Of a stretch of 64,000 nucleotides of DNA, positions 45,276 through 53,385 are shown in pieces; within the stretch, counting starts at the first letter, position 1, and each line of letters opens with the position of its first letter. Below the pieces are notes generated by a model, which saw only the letters and a program-made list of their open reading frames with translations, was not told the origin of the DNA and did not search any database. This stretch comes from Pontibacter fetidus (GTDB lineage Bacteria > Bacteroidota > Bacteroidia > Cytophagales > Hymenobacteraceae). The position numbers and the translations under genes were made by a program. The stretch covers positions 220,373-284,372 of the forward strand of contig NZ_JAAEAA010000001.1 of assembly GCF_010119545.1 (NCBI RefSeq), written 5' to 3'.

Positions 45276-45310
45276 TTTCTAACTTCTAAACTACTGAACT
45301 TTCTAACTTA
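45276..45310. repeat. TCTAACTTTC repeat family D, copy 2
   Basis: TTTCTAACTTCTAAACTACT followed by GAACTTTCTAACTTA; it contains the stop codon of the acyltransferase gene and abuts the MmcQ GTG start. Confidence 0.7.
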
Positions 45311-45859
45311 TCTCACTCCGTTCTCCGGAAACTTGGCTGTTTTTGTGCGGTAAAAAGCCATGATTTTTTCCAGGTCTGCTTCAATATCGCCAGTGGGGTA
45401 AATAGTTGGTCCAATGCCTGCTTCTTTCTTGGCATAGTCTAAGTAGCCCAAAACGATGGGTACGCCAGCACCTTCAGCTACATAATAAAAGCCGCGTCTC
45501 CAGCGGGGTTGATATTTGCGAGTGCCTTCCGGTGTAACCATCACACACATATCACCAGGTGTTTCTTTAAAAATACGGATCATGGCATCTACCATTTTCG
45601 TATTCTTTGATCTATCTATAGGTAGAGCGCCCATTGAGCGTAGTAAGCCACCAAACGGGAAACGCATAAATTCTTTTTTAATGGTATAACGGATCGGGGC
45701 ATCCATCAGATAAAAAGCTGCGCGGGCATATATAAAGTCCCAGTTACTGGTGTGCGGAGCAGCAATCATTACACATCGGCGGTTTTCAGGCGTAAGTGTA
45801 CCGTTCAGTTTCCAGCCGGAAACCTTGAAAATAAGTTTAGATAAAAGTTTTGCGATCAT
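45308..45859 (-). CDS. PlsC-like acyltransferase
   Basis: A 183-residue protein of the 1-acyl-glycerol-3-phosphate acyltransferase family. The catalytic HX4D is His36/Asp41 (PHTSNWDF), with the phosphate-binding EGTR at 111-114 (VTPEGTRKYQPRW) and a family block near FPFGGLLRSMGALPIDRS. It is shorter than E. coli PlsC (245 residues) and lacks an obvious N-terminal membrane helix, in line with small Bacteroidota relatives acting on glycerol- or ornithine-lipid substrates. The acceptor is not determined. Located upstream of the MmcQ copy 2 gene on the same strand. Confidence 0.88.
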   Translation of the reverse strand: MIAKLLSKLIFKVSGWKLNGTLTPENRRCVMIAAPHTSNWDFIYARAAFYLMDAPIRYTIKKEFMRFPFGGLLRSMGALPIDRSKNTKMVDAMIRIFKETPGDMCVMVTPEGTRKYQPRWRRGFYYVAEGAGVPIVLGYLDYAKKEAGIGPTIYPTGDIEADLEKIMAFYRTKTAKFPENGVR

Positions 45860-45952
45860 GTGGGTGTCTATACATCCTGTTAGGCAATGCTATAGTTGAG
45901 CCTGCCTAGTAGATTAGAATTAAAGTGTATAAATACGCACAATAAAGCTTTT

Positions 45953-46579
45953 TTACAAGCCGATCTTAATAACGTTAGCCCGTTTGCGTAATAAATAAGA
46001 CTGGAACCCTACTCCTATCATTGGGCCAAAACTGGAATAGGTATGATCATCTTTAGTTTGCCGGAAATAACGGAATAGTAAGAGCGGCTCTATCGAAAAT
46101 TTTTCGTTGAAGAAAAAGGCGTACCCCACTCCTACTGTACCCTCTAACAGGTTAGACTGAAAACCATCAGAGAAATTGTGCTTCCCAACACTTGCACCTG
46201 CCTCCCCAAAAACACCATTATCCAGGTAGTAACGCACAAAAGGTCCACCCATAAAATAAGTTTCCCGAAAAGGTTCCTGCTCTGGGTCAGATGTAACTTT
46301 GGTACTCTCATGGAAGAGGTTCAGGTTTAAGCCAACCGCAAAATCATTCATAATAAAATAACCATTTTTAGACTGCAGATTTGCCTGAATTTTTCGGCCA
46401 TCTTCCTGCACTCCATTAGCTGTAAAAAGGTTATCTGTGGTTTTATAAGCAAAGCCGCTGATGTTGCCCCCGATAAGTATAGAGCCATGTTTTACTTTAG
46501 CTTTAAACATAAAACTTTCGTTTTCCTGGGCAAACGCAATAAAAGGGACTAAAAGGAATAGAAGTAAAAGGTTTTTCAT
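45953..46579 (-). CDS. Outer-membrane beta-barrel protein
   Basis: A 208-residue exported protein: signal peptide MKNLLLLFLLVPFIAFAQ, then alternating strands consistent with an eight-stranded OMP_b-brl barrel: GSILIGGNISGFAYKT, GYFIMNDFAVGLNLNLF, ETYFMGGPFVRYYLDNGVFGEAGASVG, EGTVGVGYAFFF, SIEPLLLFRYFRQ, GPMIGVGFQSYLLRK. The C-terminus (KRANVIKIGL) lacks the usual terminal aromatic residue. A structural or adhesin-like role is likely; no substrate is suggested. Its start codon sits in the arm of a nine-base-type inverted repeat (46577-46611). Confidence 0.82.
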   Translation of the reverse strand: MKNLLLLFLLVPFIAFAQENESFMFKAKVKHGSILIGGNISGFAYKTTDNLFTANGVQEDGRKIQANLQSKNGYFIMNDFAVGLNLNLFHESTKVTSDPEQEPFRETYFMGGPFVRYYLDNGVFGEAGASVGKHNFSDGFQSNLLEGTVGVGYAFFFNEKFSIEPLLLFRYFRQTKDDHTYSSFGPMIGVGFQSYLLRKRANVIKIGL

Positions 46580-46611
46580 ATGCTATATAGGGTGTTTTGA
46601 ATAAGCATATG
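46577..46611 (-). promoter_or_regulatory. Inverted repeat across the start codon of the barrel gene
   Basis: CATATGCT (46577-46584) is mirrored by AGCATATG (46604-46611). On the mRNA the first three bases of one arm would be the AUG at 46579, so folding could hide the start codon; an operator is the alternative. Confidence 0.4.
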
Positions 46612-46764
46612 TACGAGCATTAGCGAAAAAGTATGGCAGTTTATCAAGTAAATTTCTTACATAAACACAAGTTATCGTTAGAATTATACTTTAAATTGTA
46701 TTTAAGCATAACTTTAACGTGGCTTCTTAAGCGCTATAACTATAGTTTATACTTCAGCTATAGT

Positions 46765-47532
46765 TTATGCTTTGGAAATTAATTCACGCAAATGTTTCTC
46801 GAGATGCATGGTGTATTGGTAGCCAATGTCAAATATTTCGTCGGCTTTCCGAAAGCTCATTAACCTGAAATATTTAAGTTCGGGCGGTTCTATCAGAAAA
46901 TCACATAAGTGCAGGCGCATTTTAACGTTGTTATTGATGGCTAAGTGAGCGGTGCGCTCAACCATACTGCGCAGGGTCGTAATTTTGGCCTGGTGGTTAA
47001 TCGGATTAACATGCACCCCAATTTTAACATCACAGTTCTGCTGCAGGGAATCCACAGGCATATTATTCAGCAATCCACCATCATTAAGCAACTTGCCCTG
47101 GTACGAAATAGGATGATACAATATAGGAACAGCCGATGAAGCAATAAGTGGTTTGATCAGTTCACCCGTTGAAAAATATACACTTACGCCTTCATTCATC
47201 TCTGTCGCACTAATAACTACAGGAATCTTAAGATCTTCGAATGTGGCGTTTTTGCCAAGATAATTTTCGTAGAGTTTTTCTACTTCATCAAGATGCAGAA
47301 AGCCTATTTTGCCAAACGCAGGGCGGATGATCTTAAATACACTAAGCTCCTTAATCAGTTTCAGGATCTCGTCGGGTTTATAGCCGGCCGCATAAAAAAC
47401 GCTGGCTATTGCCCCCGAGCTAACTCCTGAGAATATCGAAACCTTAATTCCAAGTTCATCAAATGCTTTTAGTACCCCTAGGTGCGCAATGCCTCGGGCT
47501 CCCCCACCAGATAGGGCCAATCCTATTTTCAC
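46765..47532 (-). CDS. Patatin-like phospholipase
   Basis: A 255-residue lipid acyl hydrolase with the Ser-Asp dyad: oxyanion loop GGGARGIAHLG (9-19), nucleophile elbow GVSSGAI (Ser38) and the catalytic Asp151 in LNDGGLLNNMPV. No signal peptide, so probably cytoplasmic or membrane-associated; no barrel extension as in PlpD. The C-terminal half (SMVERTAHLAINNNVKMRL) is typical of bacterial patatins that hydrolyse phospholipids or lysophospholipids. It lies downstream of the MBL-fold gene on the same strand (4-base gap), so the two are an operon. Confidence 0.9.
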   Translation of the reverse strand: MKIGLALSGGGARGIAHLGVLKAFDELGIKVSIFSGVSSGAIASVFYAAGYKPDEILKLIKELSVFKIIRPAFGKIGFLHLDEVEKLYENYLGKNATFEDLKIPVVISATEMNEGVSVYFSTGELIKPLIASSAVPILYHPISYQGKLLNDGGLLNNMPVDSLQQNCDVKIGVHVNPINHQAKITTLRSMVERTAHLAINNNVKMRLHLCDFLIEPPELKYFRLMSFRKADEIFDIGYQYTMHLEKHLRELISKA

Positions 47533-47536
47533 GTAT

Positions 47537-48379
47537 CTATAGTTCGCTTAAGCTAAAAGTCTCTTTTAACCGAACACCTTTTTCAGTATGCTCCACAGTA
47601 CAGCATTCGTTTGTAGCATCGTGTTCGAAGAAAAGTATATACTGCTCATCAGCTGCTTTGTTTAAAAATGCAGCCTTTTCATTTAGCGTTAGCAGTGGCC
47701 TGGTGTCATAACCCATTACGTAAGGTAACGGTATATGCCCGACAGATGGGAGCAGATCAGCCATGTAAACAAGTTTATGCCCTTTATAGTTGATGACCGG
47801 CAACATCATTTTATCTGTATGCCCATCCATAAACAGCACATCAAATTGCTGAACTGGAAAAGGTTGTGTTGGATCAATAAACTTAAGATGGCCACTCTCC
47901 TGCATAGGTAATATATTCTCCTTCAGGAAAGATGCTTTTTCCCGTTGGTTTGGCTCAGTTGCCCATTTCCAGTGATCGGCGTTTGACCAGTAAGTAGCGT
48001 TCGGGAAAACAAGTTCTAAAGCATCAGAACCGTTTTTGTACCTTACACCCCCTCCGCAATGGTCAAAGTGCAGGTGCGTCAGGAACATATCGGTAACATC
48101 TTCGGGCGCAAAGCCAGCTTTTTTCAGGGAACTTACTAAGGTAGCATCGCCATGTAAATAGTAATGGCTGAAAAACCGCGCGTCCTGCTTATCACCTATC
48201 CCGTTATCAATCAAGACTAACTTATTTCCGTCCTCTATCAGCAGACAGCGCATCGCCCAGGTACAAAGATTATTCTCATCGGCCGGGTTAGAGCGTTGCC
48301 AGATAGTTTTAGGTACAACGCCAAACATGGCACCTCCATCCAGTTTAAAAAATCCGGTATCGATAACGTGGAGCTTCAT
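47537..48379 (-). CDS. MBL-fold metallo-hydrolase
   Basis: A 280-residue metallo-beta-lactamase-fold enzyme. The metal motif HxHxDH is THLHFDHCGG (His102, His104, Asp106, His107), with later ligands likely in FMDGHTDKMMLP (His/Asp) and VYMADLLPSVGHIPLP. The MKLHVIDTGFFKLDGGAMFG opening resembles quorum-quenching-lactonase/AttM-like members; substrate cannot be deduced. The frame is open to 48424 but that leader is encoded by repeat family D, so ATG 48379 is preferred. Directly upstream of the patatin gene in transcription order. Confidence 0.88.
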   Translation of the reverse strand: MKLHVIDTGFFKLDGGAMFGVVPKTIWQRSNPADENNLCTWAMRCLLIEDGNKLVLIDNGIGDKQDARFFSHYYLHGDATLVSSLKKAGFAPEDVTDMFLTHLHFDHCGGGVRYKNGSDALELVFPNATYWSNADHWKWATEPNQREKASFLKENILPMQESGHLKFIDPTQPFPVQQFDVLFMDGHTDKMMLPVINYKGHKLVYMADLLPSVGHIPLPYVMGYDTRPLLTLNEKAAFLNKAADEQYILFFEHDATNECCTVEHTEKGVRLKETFSLSEL

Positions 48380-48380
48380 A

Positions 48381-48425
48381 GTAGTTAGAAAGTTAAAAAG
48401 TTTGTAAGTTAGAAAGAGATGCATT
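48381..48425. repeat. TCTAACTTTC repeat family D, copy 3
   Basis: GTTAGAAAGTTAAAAAGTTT, GTAAGTTAGAAAG and a degenerate third unit, in the opposite orientation to the other copies; abuts the MBL start codon. Confidence 0.65.
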
Positions 48426-48511
48426 CTAACGAATGATAAGTTTGAATTACATACTTTTCATTCTATAGAGTAAAAGTGTGCAAATGCCAACTATGGCTAA
48501 TATATCAAAAC

Positions 48512-48550
48512 AAAAAAAGGTAACAAAGCCTGTGATGCTTTATTACCTTT
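48512..48550 (-). terminator. Intrinsic terminator after accA
   Basis: On the minus strand AAAGGTAATAAAGC pairs with GCTTTGTTACCTTT around a 6-7-base loop, ending in a seven-base T run (complement of 48512-48518). Confidence 0.82.
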
Positions 48551-48588
48551 CTAACTTTATAACTTCCAGATTTTCTAACTTTCCAATA
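48546..48588. repeat. TCTAACTTTC repeat family D, copy 4
   Basis: CTTTCTAACTTTATAACTTC then CAGATTTTCTAACTTTCCAA; it holds the accA stop codon (48575) and the last codons of accA. Confidence 0.7.
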
Positions 48589-49525
48589 CAACGCCCATAT
48601 CAGAGAATTTCTCGATGCGCTGCATGATACGATCCTCTGTACCTAAAGCTTCCAGTTCATCCAGTAACTTAATGATTTCACGTTTCATGGTTTTCATCAT
48701 CTTGTCTGGTTCCGTATGAGCACCACCAAGAGGTTCTTTAATGATGCCATCTATAAGCTTATGCTGTAGCATATCTTTAGCAGTAAGCTTCAATGCCTCA
48801 GCAGCCTGCTCCTTATAGTTCCAGCTGCGCCAAAGTATAGACGAGCATGACTCCGGAGAGATAACTGAATACCAGGTATTTTCCAGCATCATTACCCGGT
48901 CGCCGATGGCAATACCCAAGGCTCCACCCGATGCGCCTTCCCCTATTATGATACAGATAACCGGTACTTTTAACATGAACATTTCTTTCAGGTTACGGGC
49001 TATAGCCTCACCTTGTCCGCGTTCTTCCGCTTCCAAACCGGGGAATGCACCAGGCGTATCAATCAGTGTAACGATAGGCTTCCCGAATTTTTCGGCCATC
49101 TTCATCAGGCGAAGTGCCTTACGATACCCTTCCGGGTTAGCCATACCAAAATTGCGTAGTTGGCGCTGCTTGGTGTTACGTCCCTTCTGCTGGCCAATAA
49201 ACATAATGCTACGGCCTTCTACTTCGCCAAACCCACCTACCATTGCTTTATCATCACCAACAGTACGGTCGCCATGCAGTTCTACAAACTTATCGGTAAT
49301 GCCATTTATATAGTCCAGGGTATAGGGTCTGTCCGGGTGGCGCGAAAGTTGCACACGTTGCCAGCGGGTTAGGTTGGCGTAGGTTTCCTTTTTAAGATTC
49401 TTTATTTTCTCTTCCAGAGCTTTTACTGCCTCCGAAACATCAACCTGGCTCTCATTAGCCAGTTTTTTCATTTCCTGAAGTTTGCCTTCCAAGGCGGCAA
49501 TCGGCTGTTCGAAATCTAAAAGCAT
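48575..49525 (-). CDS. accA: Acetyl-CoA carboxylase carboxyltransferase alpha
   Basis: Alpha subunit of the carboxyltransferase that forms malonyl-CoA from carboxybiotin and acetyl-CoA, the committed step of fatty-acid synthesis. The 316-residue protein has the N-terminal coiled-coil ([19 protein letters not shown]), [19 protein letters not shown], the crotonase-fold [21 protein letters not shown], and the oxyanion-hole motifs [21 protein letters not shown] and [20 protein letters not shown]. AccD is not adjacent (alpha and beta are separate genes). The C-terminus LES is encoded by repeat family D. The tRNA-Asp pair begins on the opposite strand 223 bases away. Confidence 0.97.
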   Translation of the reverse strand: MLLDFEQPIAALEGKLQEMKKLANESQVDVSEAVKALEEKIKNLKKETYANLTRWQRVQLSRHPDRPYTLDYINGITDKFVELHGDRTVGDDKAMVGGFGEVEGRSIMFIGQQKGRNTKQRQLRNFGMANPEGYRKALRLMKMAEKFGKPIVTLIDTPGAFPGLEAEERGQGEAIARNLKEMFMLKVPVICIIIGEGASGGALGIAIGDRVMMLENTWYSVISPESCSSILWRSWNYKEQAAEALKLTAKDMLQHKLIDGIIKEPLGGAHTEPDKMMKTMKREIIKLLDELEALGTEDRIMQRIEKFSDMGVVLES

Positions 49526-49681
49526 ATTTTCTTCGCTAATATTCAGCTACAAATTTAACAGTTTATGTTATTACAGGTACGGAAGAATAAAAAATATACT
49601 TGCAGCTAAAAATAAATGTAGTGGCTCACAGTAAATTATGTTTTAATGGCTAAAATATAGTGTGAAAAATATGCTTAACAC

Positions 49682-49712
49682 TTGCACAATCAAAATTAAC
49701 ACTATACTTTTG
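49682..49712 (+). promoter_or_regulatory. Bacteroidota promoter for the tRNA-Asp genes
   Basis: TTG (49682-49684) and TACTTTTG (49705-49712, TAnnTTTG) are separated by 20 bases, an ideal spacing; the first tRNA starts 36 bases later. Confidence 0.65.
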
Positions 49713-49748
49713 TATCACTTTAACGAACAGCGTTAGGGAAAACAAATT

Positions 49749-49822
49749 GGTCCGGTAGTTCAGTTGGTTAGAATGCCGCCCTGTCACGGCGGAGGTCGCG
49801 GGTTCGAGTCCCGTCCGGACCG
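49749..49822 (+). tRNA. tRNA-Asp (GTC), copy 1
   Basis: 74 bases: acceptor GGTCCGG pairs with CCGGACC, anticodon arm CCGCC-CTGTCAC-GGCGG with anticodon GTC, T-arm CGCGGGTTCGAGTCCCG. Discriminator G; CCA is not encoded (GCA follows). Confidence 0.97.
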
Positions 49823-49878
49823 CAGATTATCTGCGGTCATCGCATCAAGAGCAAACGGCTCTATTAATTCACATTATT

Positions 49879-49952
49879 GGTCCGGTAGTTCAGTTGGTTA
49901 GAATGCCGCCCTGTCACGGCGGAGGTCGCGGGTTCGAGTCCCGTCCGGACCG
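49879..49952 (+). tRNA. tRNA-Asp (GTC), copy 2
   Basis: Sequence identical to copy 1 over all 74 bases and a few flanking bases (ATT before, CGCAG after). The 56-base spacer can fold partly (GCAGATTATCTGC). It ends the tRNA transcript with the strong terminator that follows. Confidence 0.97.
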
Positions 49953-49959
49953 CAGTTAT

Positions 49960-50001
49960 AAAAAGAGCCCTAGAATTTATTTTCTAGGGCTCTTTTTTTT
50001 T
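49960..50001 (+). terminator. Terminator after the tRNA-Asp pair
   Basis: AAAAAGAGCCCTAGAA / TTCTAGGGCTCTTTTT around an ATTTAT-type loop: a near-perfect 16-base stem with U runs on both strands. Confidence 0.93.
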
Positions 50002-50064
50002 GCGAAATTACAATATGCTATACTTAGGCCAGAACTATAATTATCTTCAATTAGAAAATATTGC

Positions 50065-50808
50065 TTAGAAAAACTGAACCAGTTTTCGGAGAGGTTTAAG
50101 TAATCTTGTAAAGAAGTATGGTTTCAAGCCATTAATAAGCCAGGCCTGCTGGTCTTCCTGATTGGCTCTTATCCTGTTTTTAAACGTTAAATTGCTCTTC
50201 CCTCCCACGCGCATTTTAACCAAAGTTTCCGGAATATAGCTGGCAGTGATCTGGTGCTTGTATAGGTAGCGCAACATCAATTCGTAGTCGGCAGCGCTTT
50301 TAAAACTGGTATTGTATAAACCAAGTCGCTGATATACTTCACGCTTTACATAAAAGGTAGGGTGGGGCGGCATCCATCCAAACAGAAAGCTTATACGGTT
50401 ATACTTACCCGATACCCAATTACGCACTACTTTAGTTGTGTCTGTCTTTTGCACATACAATAAGTCACCATACACACAATCAGTATCATGCGCTGAAAAG
50501 GCTGCAGCAACCCGGCTAATACTATCCGGACCGTAAAAAATATCATCAGAGTGTAGAAAACCAACCACATCGCCGGTAGCCAACTTAATCCCTTTGTTAA
50601 TAGCATCATAAAGCCCGGCATCTCTTTCTGATACAAAACGGCTTATACGGCTTTTATAGTTCTGGATAACCTCTACCGTGCCATCTGTGGAAAGACCATC
50701 AACAACTATAAATTCCACATTGTGGTAAGTCTGCCCCAGCACCGATTCAATGGCATCGGCAATGGTTTCGCGGTTATTGTAAACGACGGTGATGACGGAG
50801 ATTTTCAA
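50065..50808 (-). CDS. Glycosyltransferase family 2
   Basis: A 247-residue cytoplasmic inverting GT-A sugar transferase. The nucleotide-sugar fold is clear: KISVITVVYNNRETIADAIES (N-terminal strand), EFIVVDGLSTDGTVEVI, ERDAGLYDAINKGIKLATGD, the DXD-type motif LHSDDIFYG, and GWMPPHPTFYVKREVYQRLG. It resembles WcaA-type transferases with the FVSERDAGLYDAINKG signature typical of exopolysaccharide loci. It is the last gene of the minus-strand polysaccharide cluster, two bases after the MBOAT stop. Sugar donor and acceptor unknown. Confidence 0.92.
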   Translation of the reverse strand: MKISVITVVYNNRETIADAIESVLGQTYHNVEFIVVDGLSTDGTVEVIQNYKSRISRFVSERDAGLYDAINKGIKLATGDVVGFLHSDDIFYGPDSISRVAAAFSAHDTDCVYGDLLYVQKTDTTKVVRNWVSGKYNRISFLFGWMPPHPTFYVKREVYQRLGLYNTSFKSAADYELMLRYLYKHQITASYIPETLVKMRVGGKSNLTFKNRIRANQEDQQAWLINGLKPYFFTRLLKPLRKLVQFF

Positions 50809-50810
50809 AG

Positions 50811-52265
50811 CTAAAATTGAAAATAAATAAACTGATTAATTGGGCGAAGAAAAGTAAATACCAAAATTATCAGTACTGCAAAGTGTATTGTAGAAATGGC
50901 ATGTTTTAAAACAGGTTTTCTATTCAGTGTTTCAGCCAAATATGTTTGGCTGAAATAGGCAGTACAGAACAGTAGTAACACTAGTGCAGTTACTATATAA
51001 GTATTTTCTCTCATCCCAAGGAACAAATATTGGGTAGGCTGCAACAGTTTTGCAAACATCTGGAATGTTTGTGTTAAATCATCAGCCCTGAATGGTATCC
51101 AGCTTAACATGGCAACGGGAAGTACAATAAACCAGCTTAACCATTTGTCATAAAACCTATACTTTAATCTTAAAGGTTTAAGTTTTCTTTCAAGGAAAAT
51201 AACACATGCATGATAAATACCCCAAAGCACGTATGTCCAGCTAGATCCATGCCATAAGCCCATAATTGCCCAGGTTATAAATAAGGCATAATCCTTGTTG
51301 AACTTCTTAATCTGCGTCTGACTAACATCCAAACCTCCTGTCGATTTATCCATTACTTTGGCTCCAATTATTGGTAAGTAAAGATAATCTCTGATCCAGC
51401 TTGATAAAGAGATATGCCAGCGTTTCCAAAAATCCTTAAAGGATGTAGCTGCATAAGGGAAGTTAAAGTTTTCAGGAAAAGTAATCCCTAATAATTTGGC
51501 TGAGCCAATTGCGATATGGGAGTAAGCCGAGAAGTCAAAGTAGATCTGAAAGCCGAGGAGGAATGATAAAGTAAATACATCTAAAGCTCCTAAAGATGAA
51601 ATTGCCATTTCAAAACCTTCATCTACAAATGGAGCAATGTTATCCGCTAAGACTACTTTTAGAAAAAGCCCATATAATATTCGCTTACAACCTTCCAACA
51701 TATCATTAAGGTAAAAAGGAGGCCTTTCACGCAATTGGTCAATTAGCTCTACCGCTCTTAAAATTGGCCCTGCTACCAACTGAGGGAAAAACATTACAAA
51801 AGTACCATAAAGTATAAAGTCTTTCTCTGGTTTTAAAAAGCCTCTATAAACATCAACCGTATAACTGATCGTCTGAAAAGTATAAAAGCTTATACCTAAT
51901 GGTAGTATTATATTAAGTGCCGGTGATTCAAATGGTACACCAAATACATTTAAAACGACTGAAAAGTTATCAATGAAAAATAGAAGGTATTTAAAGTAGA
52001 ATAGTAATCCTAAATTTACTATTAGGCTAATGTATAAAAGGAATTTTTTGCGACTTTTACTATCTGTATTATATATCAGCAGTGAAAGCGCATAGTCATT
52101 TACTGCCGATAGCAGCATAACGGATAAAAACTCTGGTCGCCAAAAGCCATAGAAGGCCATACTTGATAAGAATAGCATCAGGAGTCTTAACCTGTATGGT
52201 AATATCCAATAAAGCAAGACTATCAAAATTAAAAAAACGATGTAAGTAACAGAGTTGAATATCAT
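50811..52265 (-). CDS. MBOAT O-acyltransferase (AlgI-like)
   Basis: A 484-residue polytopic membrane acyltransferase, about 11 helices. The MBOAT core appears as FPQLVAGPILRAVELIDQL, SFKDFWKRWHISLSSWIRDYL, and the catalytic His in GLWHGSSWTYVLWGIYHA. AlgI-like proteins pass acetyl groups across the inner membrane to periplasmic partners that acetylate polysaccharides. The partner here is the SGNH-like gene directly upstream, with which it shares an ATGA overlap (start 52265 within the TGA at 52262), so the two are translationally coupled. A broken partner would affect this gene's expression. Confidence 0.93.
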   Translation of the reverse strand: MIFNSVTYIVFLILIVLLYWILPYRLRLLMLFLSSMAFYGFWRPEFLSVMLLSAVNDYALSLLIYNTDSKSRKKFLLYISLIVNLGLLFYFKYLLFFIDNFSVVLNVFGVPFESPALNIILPLGISFYTFQTISYTVDVYRGFLKPEKDFILYGTFVMFFPQLVAGPILRAVELIDQLRERPPFYLNDMLEGCKRILYGLFLKVVLADNIAPFVDEGFEMAISSLGALDVFTLSFLLGFQIYFDFSAYSHIAIGSAKLLGITFPENFNFPYAATSFKDFWKRWHISLSSWIRDYLYLPIIGAKVMDKSTGGLDVSQTQIKKFNKDYALFITWAIMGLWHGSSWTYVLWGIYHACVIFLERKLKPLRLKYRFYDKWLSWFIVLPVAMLSWIPFRADDLTQTFQMFAKLLQPTQYLFLGMRENTYIVTALVLLLFCTAYFSQTYLAETLNRKPVLKHAISTIHFAVLIILVFTFLRPINQFIYFQF

Positions 52266-53367
52266 AGTACCTGTTCTTTTAGTCTTTTAGCTAAAATGAT
52301 GTGCCCTTTATATTGAAAGTGCATAAAATCGAGTTCTCCACCGTCTCCGCCAGTTGTGCTAGCTTTTGTCCCCCAAAAACTATTCGGAATTGCATTTTCA
52401 AGATTCAGAACTTTGAAATTATAAGAGGCTGCTAGATTTTTTAACCTTCTTTTAAAACTGGTATATTCAACTTGGTCGTAAGGAATTTCAACATCATGCC
52501 GAATAGGTGGTATATAAATAACAGGCTTAATGTTTCGCGCTTTACAAAACTTTAGTATAGCATCTAGTGCGAACATATTTGCCTCGTACCTATTTTTTAT
52601 AAGTTTCCGTTTAGTTTGTGCGTTAATACCAAATAACCAGTTCCTGAAGTTATATAGGCGGTTAAACAAATCCCCACGAACTGAACTCCTCTTGTGCCAT
52701 ATGTCTGTTTGTTTCTCCAGCCATTCATTCAGAAACTGCTCACTCCTTTCCTGTGGTGTTAGATCAATTTCTAAATTAGATGCAGGTTGATCCTGAACCT
52801 TCTCTTCAGCCAGAAGTTTGTTTATTTTGTTGGCAAAAGTATGATTAGCTTCAATTTTAAAATCAGGATCAGTTTTTTTGATGTCATTAATAAGATCAGC
52901 CCGAATACCATCCTCCCTTAAATCATCCAAAATACCGGAATTGTAACATGTGTTACGGGAAGTTCACGGGTCATAAAATCCAAAACAAGATATAGCTCTT
53001 GTAAATTTGCATTAGGAAGAGAAGAAGCGAGTACTTCATACTTAGTATTTGCTAATTCATCATGTAATAAAGCTGGATATGTTGTTTCTCCATCACTCAT
53101 TTGATTTACAGAATGAGTTTGTGAGTTCCCTAAAACAAGTATAGTGCTATCCTTGCTGCTTTGTTCCCACCTCTTTTTTAGCAATTCATAATTACGTACA
53201 CCCATTATGTGAATAGGCACTCCGTCAATATAGGCGAAGTGGGACACTGTTTGTTCGCCAAGTGCAAGCTCTTCAAAATTTTCCTCTTTGTTATATAGCC
53301 TTAATAGCAGGAAATAAGCAATAAGCCCACCTAAAAAAAGTGGGCTCAAAACCTTAAAATGTTTCAT
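52262..53367 (-). pseudogene. SGNH-like O-acyltransferase partner, split by frameshift
   Basis: Two frames cover one protein. The N-terminal part (from ATG 53367, MKHFKVLSPLF) has a membrane anchor and SGNH block I ILVLGNSQTHSVNQ, and runs into a stop as PVFWMI. The second part (to 52262) continues one frame away as DDLREDGIRADLINDI and ends with the catalytic-type DFMHFQYKGHIILAKRL. Adding one base near 52928 restores PVFWDDLRED and a 368-residue protein of DltD/AlgX-like layout. This is most simply a one-base deletion (or a sequencing error). Canonical slippery sequence for programmed shifting is absent (ATTTTGG). Function intended: O-acetylation with the neighbouring MBOAT. Confidence 0.75.
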
Positions 53368-53385
53368 TTTGTAAAACAAATTTAT

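Noticed and set aside
52900..52960. Programmed -1 frameshift in the SGNH gene
   Set aside because: The sequence at the shift (ATTTTGG) is not a canonical slippery heptamer and I see no stimulatory structure; a deletion explains it more simply.
53323..53347. Hairpin AGCCCAC / GTGGGCT with a T run
   Set aside because: The T run lies in the loop and the hairpin is inside coding sequence, so it is not a terminator.
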